A stretch of 64,000 bases of DNA from Mesorhizobium sp. 65-26. Its GTDB lineage: Bacteria > Pseudomonadota > Alphaproteobacteria > Rhizobiales > Rhizobiaceae. Below are positions 1 to 8,399 of the stretch, in pieces. The position numbers and the translations under genes are program-made. The stretch spans positions 515,914 through 579,913 of the forward strand of contig MKVL01000010.1 of NCBI GenBank assembly GCA_001899205.1. The letters run 5' to 3'. Within the stretch, counting starts at the first letter, position 1, and the number at the start of each line of letters is the position of its first letter. Under the pieces are notes generated by a model, which worked only from the letters and a program-made list of their open reading frames with translations, was not told the origin of the DNA and searched no databases.

Positions 1-642
1 CTCGGCGCCTTCCGCGTCCAGACCTTCGCGCTGTCGACACTGTCGGCGGGGACAATCTTCAGGGTGGCGATCAATGCGACGCCCTTCCTGCTGCCCCTGT
101 TGTTCCAGGTCGGCTTCGGCCTCAGCCCGGTGGACGCAGGCGTTATGATCCTGGCCTATTTCCTCGGCAATCTCGGCATGAAGGCGGTGACGACGCCGAC
201 ACTGCGGCGCTTCGGTTTTCGGCGGGTGCTGATCGTCAACGGCGTGATCGCCTCGCTGTCGATCGCCGCCTGCGCGGCGATCTCGCCCTCGACGCCCTGG
301 CCGCTTCTGGTGGCGTTGATGCTGGTGGCCGGCCTGTCACGCTCCATGCAGTTCACCGCGCTCAACACGCTCGCCTTCGCCGATATCGCGGTGGCGCAGC
401 GCAGCTCGGCGGCGACACTCTCCTCGATGCTGCAGCAGGTGGCGATGCTGTTCGGCGTGGCGGTGGCGGCCGCCATCCTCAACCTGTCGCAGATCGCCCG
501 GGAGGGGACGGAGTTGGATCTCGCGGATTTCCGAATCGCCTTCCTGGTGATTGGCGCGCTCGGACTGGTGGCGGCATTCCGTTTCCTCGCTCTCGAGCCT
601 GGCGCGGGCGCAGAGGTGTCCGGCCACGCCAGGCGGAATTGA
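1..642 (+). CDS. MFS transporter, C-terminal part (cut by window start)
   Basis: The reading frame is already open at base 1 and runs 213 codons to a TGA, so the start lies outside the window. Hydrophobic stretches alternate with short basic loops. There is a membrane segment, then an arginine-rich cytoplasmic loop (LRRFGFRR), then three further segments, as in the second half of a drug/proton antiporter of the DHA2 (EmrB/QacA) type. The segment starting QQVAMLFGVAVAAAILN fits the late DHA2 helices. The likely role is proton-coupled export of small molecules across the inner membrane; the substrate cannot be read. It ends 270 bp before the ABC operon and is probably a separate transcription unit. 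Confidence 0.8.
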   Translation, partial: LGAFRVQTFALSTLSAGTIFRVAINATPFLLPLLFQVGFGLSPVDAGVMILAYFLGNLGMKAVTTPTLRRFGFRRVLIVNGVIASLSIAACAAISPSTPWPLLVALMLVAGLSRSMQFTALNTLAFADIAVAQRSSAATLSSMLQQVAMLFGVAVAAAILNLSQIAREGTELDLADFRIAFLVIGALGLVAAFRFLALEPGAGAEVSGHARRN

Positions 643-695
643 CGGCGCGATTCCGCAGCGAACGGGAACACCGATTGCGCGATGCGCGCTAGCCT

Positions 696-711
696 CGAAA
701 CGCGCGTTTCG
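696..711. repeat. 16-bp perfect palindrome after MFS gene
   Basis: CGAAACGCGCGTTTCG is its own reverse complement and lies 54 bp past the MFS stop codon. There is no following T-run, so it is at best a weak transcription stop or a protein site. The rest of 643-839 shows nothing I can name. Confidence 0.35.
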
Positions 712-839
712 CGAGACGGCGGATCGGCGCAATCGGGAGGCAAAAGCGCTTGCGTTTCCGCGCATTGCGCCAGTTCCGGCTATCGATGCGTCCACTCCGG
801 CAATATAGCGGCGAGCCACCGTTCTGAACGCGGATTCAT

Positions 840-868
840 TTGACGAGGCGGTGTTGAGCCGATTAGCT
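840..868 (+). promoter_or_regulatory. Candidate promoter of the sugar ABC operon
   Basis: TTGACG (840-845) is a good -35 hexamer. A 17-bp spacer leads to TTAGCT (863-868), a poor -10 hexamer. The position suits transcription starting near 875, just ahead of the palindrome at 878-895. The -35 is convincing and the -10 is not, so this is a tentative call. Confidence 0.35.
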
Positions 869-877
869 TCCGTTCGG

Positions 878-895
878 GATGGCAGCGCTGCCATC
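878..895. promoter_or_regulatory. LacI-type operator, 18-bp perfect palindrome
   Basis: GATGGCAGCGCTGCCATC is perfectly self-complementary, with the central AGCGCT typical of LacI-family operators. It ends 16 bp before the permease start and lies just downstream of the candidate promoter, where bound repressor would block initiation. An almost identical site lies at 27378-27393 in front of another sugar importer whose neighbour is a LacI-family repressor. Shared control by that repressor is an inference. Confidence 0.7.
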
Positions 896-911
896 GGGGT
901 GAAAGCAGACA

Positions 912-1898
912 ATGAACGCGATCGGTTGGCCGAATTTCAAGAGCCTTAACCAGGAAGGCATTGTCTTTGCCATAGCGGTGGTGCTGTTCGCCGCCGCCTC
1001 CGTCGGCCTGCCGGGTTTCTTCACCGCGGACAACCTCGTCGCCATCGTACGCTCGGTTTCCGTTCTGGGCATTCTGGCACTCGGCATGGCGGTGGTGATC
1101 ATCGGTCGCGGCATCGACCTGTCGGCTGTGGCGATCATGGCGATGTCGGTCGCCTGGTACCTGCAGCTCCTCAACATCGGCACGCCCGACGGACTGGCCT
1201 TCCTCTACGTACTGGCGGGCGTGCTGGCCATCGGCCTGCTCAACGGTTTCCTCGTCGCCTATGCCGACGTGCCGGCGATCTTCGTGACGCTCGCGACCGG
1301 GTCCTTCGTGTTCGGCTATGTGCGTTCCCAGCTCATCACGCAGGATGCCGTGCCGGTGCCGCAGGACCATTGGGTCGAGCGCCTCGGCGGTCTGCGCTTC
1401 CTCGATATTCCGATCGAGGTGTTCGTCTTCGCGGCGCTCGCTTTCCTGGTGTTCCTGTTCCTGCGCTACACCAAATGGGGCCGCTACATCTATTTCGCCG
1501 GCGACAATCCGGTGGCCGCGCGCAACATCGGCATTCCCGTGCGGCCGATGCTGGTGCTGCGCTATGTGCTGTCGGCGGTCGTGGCGTTCGCCGCCGGCCT
1601 GCTGACGGCCGCGAGCCTGCATTCGATCAACACCCGCGTGGTCAACTCGACGCTGCTCTACGACATCGTGCTGGTGGCTGTGATCGGCGGCATTGGCCTG
1701 TCGGGCGGCCGGGGCGGGGTGCGCAACGTGCTGGTCGGCGCCGCGCTGATCGGAATCCTGCTCAACGCCATGACCATTATCGACATTCCCTTGCTCTACC
1801 AGAACCTGATCAAGGCGGCGATCCTGCTCGGCGCCATCATCGTCGACGGCATCATCAATCCGCGCGACGAACAGACTGCACAGCAGGGCGACATTTAG
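912..1898 (+). CDS. Sugar ABC transporter permease (RbsC type)
   Basis: A 328-residue integral membrane protein with about nine or ten hydrophobic segments. It has the BPD_transp_2 signatures of ribose/xylose permeases: GMAVVIIGRGIDLSAVAIM near residue 60 and a GGIGLSGGRGGVRN cytoplasmic loop near residue 260. It would form half of the inner-membrane channel, paired with the permease part of the fusion protein downstream. This is the first gene of a plus-strand operon behind the palindromic operator. The loop after GIDLS reads SAVAIM rather than the usual SVGSI. Family is certain; the substrate is unknown, although the operon context suggests a sugar acid or lactone. Confidence 0.9.
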   Translation: MNAIGWPNFKSLNQEGIVFAIAVVLFAAASVGLPGFFTADNLVAIVRSVSVLGILALGMAVVIIGRGIDLSAVAIMAMSVAWYLQLLNIGTPDGLAFLYVLAGVLAIGLLNGFLVAYADVPAIFVTLATGSFVFGYVRSQLITQDAVPVPQDHWVERLGGLRFLDIPIEVFVFAALAFLVFLFLRYTKWGRYIYFAGDNPVAARNIGIPVRPMLVLRYVLSAVVAFAAGLLTAASLHSINTRVVNSTLLYDIVLVAVIGGIGLSGGRGGVRNVLVGAALIGILLNAMTIIDIPLLYQNLIKAAILLGAIIVDGIINPRDEQTAQQGDI

Positions 1899-1984
1899 AG
1901 CGGCTGGGCTAGCCCAGCTGCTCGGGGGTACCCGGCGCGGTCCATCCTGGCCGGCCGGCAATGATTGAAACCAGAGGACGTGAC

Positions 1985-3010
1985 ATGAGACTGATCAGAA
2001 CTTTGATGGCCGCGGCCACGGCGCTGGCCGTTTCCGCTTTCGCGGCGCAGAGCTTCGCGGCCGAGGATCCGGGTCCCGCCGCCTATGCCAAGGCGCTCAA
2101 CGGCAAGCGCGTCATGCTGGTGCCGCTGGCGATGGGCTTCGACCTCGCGCAGGGCTGGGCGCATTACCTCAAGAAGGAGGTCGAGGGTTGGGGCGGCACC
2201 TTCGAGACGCGCGACCCGAACTGGGTCGTCGATGCCGGCGCGCAGGCCATCACCGACGCCATTTCCTCCGACGCGCGACCCGACGTGCTGATCATCCACG
2301 CACCGGACCTCAATTCCTATTCCAAGCTGATGAAGAAGGCGCAGGCCGCCGGCACCTATGTCATGCTGGTCGACAATCCCGCCAACTTCCCCGCCGATGC
2401 CTTCGTGGGCAGCGACTGGGACAGGCTCGGTCAGCTCGAAGCGGAAGCGGCGATCAAGGGTTGCGGAGAGAACTCGTCCAAGAAGATCGGCCTTGTACAG
2501 GGCGACCAGGCGAACTCCTCCAGCCTCTACCAGTATGCCGGCATCATGAAGGTGCTGGAAAAGCATCCCGACTTCCAGGTGGTGGCCAAGCCTGACTCCA
2601 ACTGGGATGCGACGACCTCGCGCAACGTGACGACGACGATGCTGCAGCAGCATCCCGACATCTGCTCGATCATCGACTTCTGGGACGGTGACGCCTCCGG
2701 CGCTTCCGCCGCGATCCGCGATGCCAAGCTGGACGGCAAGGTGTTCCTCGTCACCACGGGCGGCGGCGAAAAGGCGGCCGACTGCGACAAGCTCCAGGAC
2801 GGCACCTATGGCGCTGTCGTCATGACCGACCTTGCTCGCCAGTCCGGCGACATGAACGCCATCATCAAGTTCCTGCTGCAGAGCGGCCAGCCGGCCGGCA
2901 CCTCGCACACCTATATCTACACGCTGGAGAAGGCGACGACGAAGGCCGATCTCAAGCCCGACAGCTGCTGGGACCTGAAGGCCCTGCAGGCCGAGGCGAC
3001 GGCGAAGTAG
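1985..3010 (+). CDS. Periplasmic sugar-binding protein
   Basis: A 341-residue ribose-binding-like protein (Peripla_BP_4 fold). The N-terminus MRLIRTLMAAATALAVSAF is a classical signal peptide with a probable cleavage at SFAA-ED. I chose ATG 1985, preceded by AGAGG, over the ATG 24 bp upstream because only this start gives a clean signal sequence. It lies 86 bp after the first permease and is followed 76 bp later by the fused permease. It should deliver the ligand to the two-permease channel. Two cysteine pairs could form disulfides. Binding residues are not diagnostic, so the ligand is not known. Confidence 0.88.
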   Translation: MRLIRTLMAAATALAVSAFAAQSFAAEDPGPAAYAKALNGKRVMLVPLAMGFDLAQGWAHYLKKEVEGWGGTFETRDPNWVVDAGAQAITDAISSDARPDVLIIHAPDLNSYSKLMKKAQAAGTYVMLVDNPANFPADAFVGSDWDRLGQLEAEAAIKGCGENSSKKIGLVQGDQANSSSLYQYAGIMKVLEKHPDFQVVAKPDSNWDATTSRNVTTTMLQQHPDICSIIDFWDGDASGASAAIRDAKLDGKVFLVTTGGGEKAADCDKLQDGTYGAVVMTDLARQSGDMNAIIKFLLQSGQPAGTSHTYIYTLEKATTKADLKPDSCWDLKALQAEATAK

Positions 3011-3086
3011 GACCCGATTCCGTCCGCGGAAATCAACGAGGTGGCCGGATTGTCCGGCCACCTCCTTCTCGTACAGCAGTGACCCG

Positions 3087-5210
3087 ATGACTTTTCGCGA
3101 ACGCCTCCAGTCCTGGCGCTACAATTTCGTGCCCGACCACCTGGTCGGCGAGATCCTGACCAAGCGCTGGACCGATAACGCCATTCCATTCCTGGCGCTG
3201 GTGGCGACGCTGGCCACCTTTGGCTCGATCATTCCCGGTTTCTTCAAGCTCTCCTCGCTGCAGGATTCGACCCGCCAGCTCGGCGAGTTCTCGATGGTCG
3301 TCACCGGCATGACCGTGGTGATGCTGGGCGGCGGCATCGATCTTTCGGTCGGTTCGATCTTCGCGCTCTCCTGCTTCTCGGCGGTCTATGTCTTCTTCAT
3401 CCTGGAGCAGTCGATATGGCTGGCGCTTGCCGCCGCCCTCTGCGCCGGATTGGTGTTCGGCGCGGTCAACGGTTACCTTATCGGCTATCTCAGGCTGCGT
3501 GCCTTCCTGACCACGCTGGTCACCTTCATCTTCGGCCGCGCACTGTTCGACATCCTTGTCACCACCTACGCCGCCGACGTGCAGCTTTCCAACGCCAGCT
3601 CCAACGTGCTCGACTTCATCGGTGACGGTACGTTCTGGGGGTTGTCGGTGTCGGTATGGGCAGCGATCATCCTTGCGGTCGTCACTCATGTCGCGTTGAC
3701 GCGCTCGCGCCCAGGCTGGCACGTGCTGGCGGTGGGCGGCTCGCGCCGGTCCGCGCACAATGCCGGCATCCGCGTGCGCCGCACCGTGTTCATGACCTAT
3801 GTCTTTTCGGGCTTCTGCGCCTCGATCGGCGGCTTCCTCATCGCCTGCCGCCTGAGCGGAGCGGGACCAGGCACCGGCCTCAACCTGGAAATCATGGCGC
3901 TGACGGCGGCCGTGGTCGGCGGCGTCAGCCTCGGCGGCGGCCGCGGCTCAGTAGTCAAGGGACTGATGGGCGCCATCATCGTGCTCACCATGACCAACGG
4001 GCTGATCCGGCTGGGCTACGGCACCGGCACCAACCAGATGGTGCTGGGCATCATGCTGGCGGTGGCCGTCACCATCGATATCCGCTGGCTGAAAAACCGC
4101 CACAAGGTGCTGAACGAGGTCTATGTCGCGCCGGTCTATCTCAAGATGGGCGAGACCCAGTCGGCCGTGCCGGGCTCGGGCACGCCCTATGCGCTCGACA
4201 ACCGCCTGTCGGCGGCCGACCATATCGGCCTCGGCGAGCTGGAGGGACCGGAAGACGTCATCCTCGATCGCGATGACCATCTCTATTGCGGCACGCGTCA
4301 CGGCGAGATCGTGCGGTTCCTGGCGCCGGACTACAAGCGCTCCGAAGTGTTCGCCCATATTGGCGGCTTCCCGCTCGGGCTTGCCTTCGACAGGGACGGC
4401 AATCTGATCAGCTGCGTCGGCGCCATGGGCCTCTATTCCGTCTCGCCGCAGCGCGAGGTAAAGCGGCTTTCGGCGGAGACGGCGCGTTCGTGGACATCGA
4501 TCGTTGACGACGCGCGGCTGCGCGACCCGAACGATTGCGATATCGCGCCGGATGGCCGCATCTACTTCACGGATTCGACCAAGCGCTACGACGCGCATGA
4601 CTGGGCTCTGGATTCGATCGAGAACCGCGCCACTGGCCGCCTGCTGGTCTACGACCCGAAGGACGGTTCGACGAAGACGCTGCTCGACGGCTACCGCTAC
4701 ACCAACGGCGTCTGCATGGCGCATGACGGCAAATCGCTGTTCTTCGCCGAAAGCTGGGCCTGCCGCGTCCATCGCTATTGGCTGGAGGGGCCGAAGGCCG
4801 GCACGGCAGAATGCGTCATCCGCGACATGCCGGGTTATCCCGACAACATCAATCGCGCCTCCGATGGAAACTACTGGATGGCCTGGCTCGGCATGCGCAC
4901 GCCGAGCTTCGACCTGTCGCTGCGCCACCCCGACATGCGCAAGCGCATGACGCGGCGCCTGCCGCAGGATGACTGGCTGTTCCCCAACATCAACACGGGC
5001 GGCGTGGTGAAGTTCAACGAGAAGGGCGGTATCGTCGAGACGCTGGGCGACCTGACGGGCACGGCGCATCCGATGGTCACCTCGATGCGCGAGCACAAGG
5101 GATATCTGTTCGTCGGCGGCATCCTCAACAACCGCATCGGCCGCTACAAGATTTCGGGCGCCGACCCCAACTGGACGAGTCCGGATTCGTATTGGGGAGG
5201 CAAGCGGTGA
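3087..5210 (+). CDS. ABC permease fused to a strictosidine-synthase-like beta-propeller
   Basis: A 707-residue protein of two parts. Residues 1-345 are an RbsC-type permease with GGGIDLSVGSIF near residue 90 and GGVSLGGGRGS near residue 280. Residues about 360-700 are a soluble six-bladed propeller of the SMP-30/strictosidine synthase/APMAP kind. Signs of the propeller are EDVILD, NDCDIAPDGRIYFTDST, TGRLLVYDP, YTNGVCM and FFAESWACRVHRYWLEGP. These folds commonly bind calcium and hydrolyse lactones or esters. RbsC permeases usually end in the cytoplasm, so the propeller is probably cytoplasmic and tethered at the channel exit (inference). The reading frame is continuous with no stop at the junction. 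The next gene overlaps its stop codon. Confidence 0.88.
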   Translation: MTFRERLQSWRYNFVPDHLVGEILTKRWTDNAIPFLALVATLATFGSIIPGFFKLSSLQDSTRQLGEFSMVVTGMTVVMLGGGIDLSVGSIFALSCFSAVYVFFILEQSIWLALAAALCAGLVFGAVNGYLIGYLRLRAFLTTLVTFIFGRALFDILVTTYAADVQLSNASSNVLDFIGDGTFWGLSVSVWAAIILAVVTHVALTRSRPGWHVLAVGGSRRSAHNAGIRVRRTVFMTYVFSGFCASIGGFLIACRLSGAGPGTGLNLEIMALTAAVVGGVSLGGGRGSVVKGLMGAIIVLTMTNGLIRLGYGTGTNQMVLGIMLAVAVTIDIRWLKNRHKVLNEVYVAPVYLKMGETQSAVPGSGTPYALDNRLSAADHIGLGELEGPEDVILDRDDHLYCGTRHGEIVRFLAPDYKRSEVFAHIGGFPLGLAFDRDGNLISCVGAMGLYSVSPQREVKRLSAETARSWTSIVDDARLRDPNDCDIAPDGRIYFTDSTKRYDAHDWALDSIENRATGRLLVYDPKDGSTKTLLDGYRYTNGVCMAHDGKSLFFAESWACRVHRYWLEGPKAGTAECVIRDMPGYPDNINRASDGNYWMAWLGMRTPSFDLSLRHPDMRKRMTRRLPQDDWLFPNINTGGVVKFNEKGGIVETLGDLTGTAHPMVTSMREHKGYLFVGGILNNRIGRYKISGADPNWTSPDSYWGGKR

Positions 5211-6262
5211 TCCTCGATCCGATCCTCGACATTTTCCGCGGCAAGGCGGTGACTATCCCGCCGCTCGACGGCGCATTCCGCCCCAACACGAAGCTGGACG
5301 ATGCGCCGGCATTCGCTGAACTGAGCGAGGCGGACAATCTGCTGACGGCCGGCGACAGGCTGCTCGCTTCCAGCGGCAACGCCGTCTTCGCGCTCGCCGC
5401 CGACGGTACGGTGACGGTGGTTGAGACCTTCCAGTCGCGGGTCACGGCGCTGGCGCTTTCGCCGAGCGGCGAGCTGACGGTCGGCCTGGAGACCGGGAAG
5501 CTGCTGACGAGCGGCAAGGAAGTCGCGTTGCCCGCCGACATCAACTGCATCACCGCGCTCGCCTATGGCCAGGACGGCACGCTGTGGCTGGCGAATGGCT
5601 CTGCCCGCCACGCGCCATCGCAATGGGCGGCCGACCTGATGGAGAAGGGGGCCTCGGGTTCGCTGTGGAAGCGCGAGCCGGCGGGCGGCGCGTTCCGGCA
5701 GGTCGCCGGCGGCCTGGCCTTCCCGTATGGCCTTCATCAGGTGGGCACCGACATCATCGTCGCCGAGAGCTGGCGTCACCAGCTCGTTCGCCATGATGGC
5801 GCGAGCGGTGCGGCCACGACCGTTCTGGCGCATCTGCCCGGCTATCCAGCGCGGATGGCGCCGGCTGCCGGAGGCGGCGCCTGGCTGGCGTTGTTTGCGC
5901 CGCGCAACCGGCTGATCGAGTTCATCCTGCAGGAGGTGCACTACCGCGAGGACATGCTGCGCGAGGTCTCGCCGGACTGCTGGATCGCACCGGCGCTCGC
6001 CTCCAACCGAAATTTCCTGGAGCCGCTGCAATGCGGCGCCATCCGCACCATGGGCATCCACAAGCCCTGGTCTCCCAGCCGTTCCTACGGGCTGGTGGCG
6101 CGGCTCGACGCCGATATGCGGCCTCGGTTCAGCATCCACAGCCGCGCCAACGGCACGCGCCACGGCATCTGCAGCGTGGCCGAACGGAGCGGGCGGCTGT
6201 TCGTCGCCTCCAGGGGCGGCGACTGCGTGTTATCGCTCGACGCCGCCACGGGAGGCTTCTGA
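5207..6262 (+). CDS. SMP-30/strictosidine-synthase-like propeller protein
   Basis: A 351-residue protein without signal peptide or membrane segment, so probably cytoplasmic. I chose GTG 5207: GGGGAGG sits 6 bp upstream and the codon overlaps the preceding TGA (GTGA), indicating translational coupling. Motifs match the propeller half of the preceding fusion, including FPYGLHQVGTDIIVAESWRH, LPGYPARMAPA and a late RHGICSVAERSGRLFVAS strand, so the two are paralogous. Lactonase or esterase activity is plausible for the family. The sequence around the usual metal ligands is divergent, so activity is uncertain. It is followed at once by the ATPase gene. Confidence 0.75.
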   Translation: MILDPILDIFRGKAVTIPPLDGAFRPNTKLDDAPAFAELSEADNLLTAGDRLLASSGNAVFALAADGTVTVVETFQSRVTALALSPSGELTVGLETGKLLTSGKEVALPADINCITALAYGQDGTLWLANGSARHAPSQWAADLMEKGASGSLWKREPAGGAFRQVAGGLAFPYGLHQVGTDIIVAESWRHQLVRHDGASGAATTVLAHLPGYPARMAPAAGGGAWLALFAPRNRLIEFILQEVHYREDMLREVSPDCWIAPALASNRNFLEPLQCGAIRTMGIHKPWSPSRSYGLVARLDADMRPRFSIHSRANGTRHGICSVAERSGRLFVASRGGDCVLSLDAATGGF

Positions 6263-7758
6263 TGGAACCGATCGTGCGGCTGGAGAACGTCACCAAGGCC
6301 TATCGTGGCGTGCCTGCGGTGAAGAACGTCAGCTTCGAGCTGCGCAAGGGCGAGATCCACGCGCTGCTCGGCGAGAACGGGGCGGGAAAATCGACGCTGA
6401 CCAAGATCATCGCCGGCGTGGTGGAGGCGACGTCGGGCAAGATGTTCCACAAGGGCGTGGAGACAGTCTTCGCCTCGCCGCATGCGGCGCTCGAGGCGGG
6501 TATTGCCATGGTGTTCCAGGAGACCAGCCTGGTGCCGTCGATGACGGTGGCGCAGAACCTCTATCTCGGCAGCGAGAAATTCCTCAACCGTCTGCGCGGC
6601 ACCTACATCTCAGCGCAGCAGTTCCTGCAGTCGCTCAACTTCCCCGTCGATCCAAATGCCCTGGTGGCGACGCTGGGCGCCGCCAAGCGGCAGATGGTGG
6701 AGATCGCGCGCGCCGTCCACCACAATGCCGAGATCATCATCTTCGACGAGCCGACAGCGACGCTGACGCCCGAGGAGAAACGGCATTTCTTCGCGCTTAT
6801 CCGCAGGCTGAAGGCCGGCGGCGTGTCCATCGTCTTCATCAGTCATGCGCTGGAGGAAGCGCTCGGCATCGCCGACCGCATCACCATCCTGCGCGATGGC
6901 GAACTCGTCATCACCGACGATACCTCGGCCTTCGATCGCGACCGGATCGTGGCGGCCATGGTCGGCCGCTCGCTGTCCGGACAGATCTATGGCCAGCGCG
7001 ACGAAGCTAAATTGCGCAAGCCTGGCAGAAAGGTGCTGTCGGTGCAGGACATCTCTATGAGCAATGTCGTGCGCAACAATTCCTTCTCGATCTTCGAGGG
7101 GCAGATCACCGGTGTGTTCGGTCTGATCGGCTCCGGTCGCACCGAGACGTTCAAGATCGTGTCCGGCATCTACAAGCGCGACTTCCTGCGCGGCGGCGCG
7201 ATCGAGCTCGACGACCGCCCGGTGCGTTATCTCGTGCCGTCCGAAGCGGTGGCCGACGGCATCGTCTACGTCACCGAGGACCGCAAGAGCGAAGGCATAT
7301 TCGAGACGATGGGCATCGCCGAAAATCTGTTCGGCGGCCTGCTGGCGGTCGGTCGCGAAAAGGCCTGGGTGATCAACCAGCAGGAGATGCGGCAGCTTTC
7401 GGCCGAATGGACCAAGACGCTGAACATCCGCGCCATCAACGACAATGCGCGCGTGGTGGAGCTTTCCGGCGGCAACCAGCAGAAGGTGGTGATAGGCAAG
7501 GGGCTGGTGCAGAAGCCGCGCATCGTCATCCTCGACGAACCGACGCGTGGCGTCGATGTCGGCGCCATCGCCGAGATCCACCAGATCATCAACCGGCTGG
7601 CCGACGAGGGGCTGGCGGTCGTCGTCATCTCGTCCTACCTGCCGGAGATCATGAACCTGTCGGACCGTATCCTCGTGTGCCGCCAGGGTCGCATCGTGGA
7701 AGAGTTCTCGCCGGCGGAGGCCACCGAGGAGAAGATCATGTACGCGGCGGTGCATTAG
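6262..7758 (+). CDS. Sugar ABC transporter double ATPase (RbsA/MglA type)
   Basis: A 498-residue protein with two tandem nucleotide-binding domains, which energises the importer encoded upstream. Domain 1 has Walker A GENGAGKST near residue 40 and Walker B IIIFDEPTA. Its signature loop is LGAAKRQMVEIARA instead of LSGGQ. Domain 2 has a degenerate Walker A (GLIGSGRTE) but an intact LSGGNQQKV signature and ILDEPTRGVDVGA. This asymmetry is normal for the family. ATG 6262 overlaps the previous TGA (TGATG) and follows GGAGG. It completes a set of two permeases, one binding protein and one ATPase. Confidence 0.92.
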   Translation: MEPIVRLENVTKAYRGVPAVKNVSFELRKGEIHALLGENGAGKSTLTKIIAGVVEATSGKMFHKGVETVFASPHAALEAGIAMVFQETSLVPSMTVAQNLYLGSEKFLNRLRGTYISAQQFLQSLNFPVDPNALVATLGAAKRQMVEIARAVHHNAEIIIFDEPTATLTPEEKRHFFALIRRLKAGGVSIVFISHALEEALGIADRITILRDGELVITDDTSAFDRDRIVAAMVGRSLSGQIYGQRDEAKLRKPGRKVLSVQDISMSNVVRNNSFSIFEGQITGVFGLIGSGRTETFKIVSGIYKRDFLRGGAIELDDRPVRYLVPSEAVADGIVYVTEDRKSEGIFETMGIAENLFGGLLAVGREKAWVINQQEMRQLSAEWTKTLNIRAINDNARVVELSGGNQQKVVIGKGLVQKPRIVILDEPTRGVDVGAIAEIHQIINRLADEGLAVVVISSYLPEIMNLSDRILVCRQGRIVEEFSPAEATEEKIMYAAVH

Positions 7759-7875
7759 ATTCAGGTGAGGCCGGCCTGCAAATGGCGGCTTCCTGCGCTT
7801 CCGGTGCTCACGTACTTCAGTACGCTCCGCTCCGGTTCTCGGAAGCCACCATTTTCGACTCGGCCTGACCTGAAT
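7759..7875. repeat. 117-bp imperfect palindrome (REP/RIME-like element)
   Basis: The ends ATTCAGGT and ACCTGAAT are complementary, and matching blocks continue inward: AGGCC/GGCCT, TGGcGGCTTCC/GGAAGCCaCCA and CCGG/CCGG. The symmetric centre is GTACTTCAGTAC at 7812-7823. Folded RNA or single-stranded DNA would make one long hairpin. It starts directly after the ATPase stop codon. It looks like a dispersed intergenic element of rhizobial genomes. It may act as a terminator or mRNA stabiliser between the importer and the AhpD-like gene. Confidence 0.75.
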
Positions 7876-7981
7876 CTCAGCGTCGGCGCTGGAAAAGTGA
7901 ATTGGGCAAGTGGATTGAGCGCGACGGCTCAGAGTCTGATTCAATACGTTGGCGAGACGATTCAAGCGAAAGGACCACGCC

Positions 7982-8389
7982 ATGGCCACCACGAAACTCC
8001 TGACCGACGCCGAGGTCGAAAAAATCCCGGCCGTGAAGGCGGTGTTCGACGACATACGCGCCACGCGCAAATCGGACATCGTCAACAATTTCTGGCGCGG
8101 GCTTGCCAATGATCCGGCATCGCTGAAGCGGGTGTGGGAACAGCTCAAGGCCGTCATGGTGGCGGACAGCGTCATCGATCCGCTGACCAAGGAGATGATC
8201 TACATCGCCGTTTCGGTCGCCAATGGCTGCTCCTACTGCATCCATTCGCACACGGCCGCCGCGAAGGCCAAGGGCATGACCGACGCGCAGCATGGCGAGC
8301 TGGTCTCCATCATCGGGCTCGCCGGTCAGACCAACCATCTGGTCACCGCGCTGCAGATCCCGGTCGACCCGCAGTTCGAGGTGAAATAG
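7982..8389 (+). CDS. AhpD-like carboxymuconolactone decarboxylase family protein
   Basis: A 135-residue all-helical protein. The core NGCSYCIHSHTAAAKAKGM (near residue 80) holds the CxxC and downstream histidine typical of AhpD-type peroxidase or disulfide-exchange proteins of the CMD family. ATG 7982 is chosen because AAAGGA lies 8 bp upstream and the product then has the normal family length. It is separated from the ABC operon by the 117-bp palindrome, so co-transcription is uncertain. A redox or detoxification role is likely; the substrate is unknown. It converges with the amidohydrolase gene, with 10 bp between stop codons. Confidence 0.82.
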   Translation: MATTKLLTDAEVEKIPAVKAVFDDIRATRKSDIVNNFWRGLANDPASLKRVWEQLKAVMVADSVIDPLTKEMIYIAVSVANGCSYCIHSHTAAAKAKGMTDAQHGELVSIIGLAGQTNHLVTALQIPVDPQFEVK

Positions 8390-8399
8390 GCCGGCGCGT

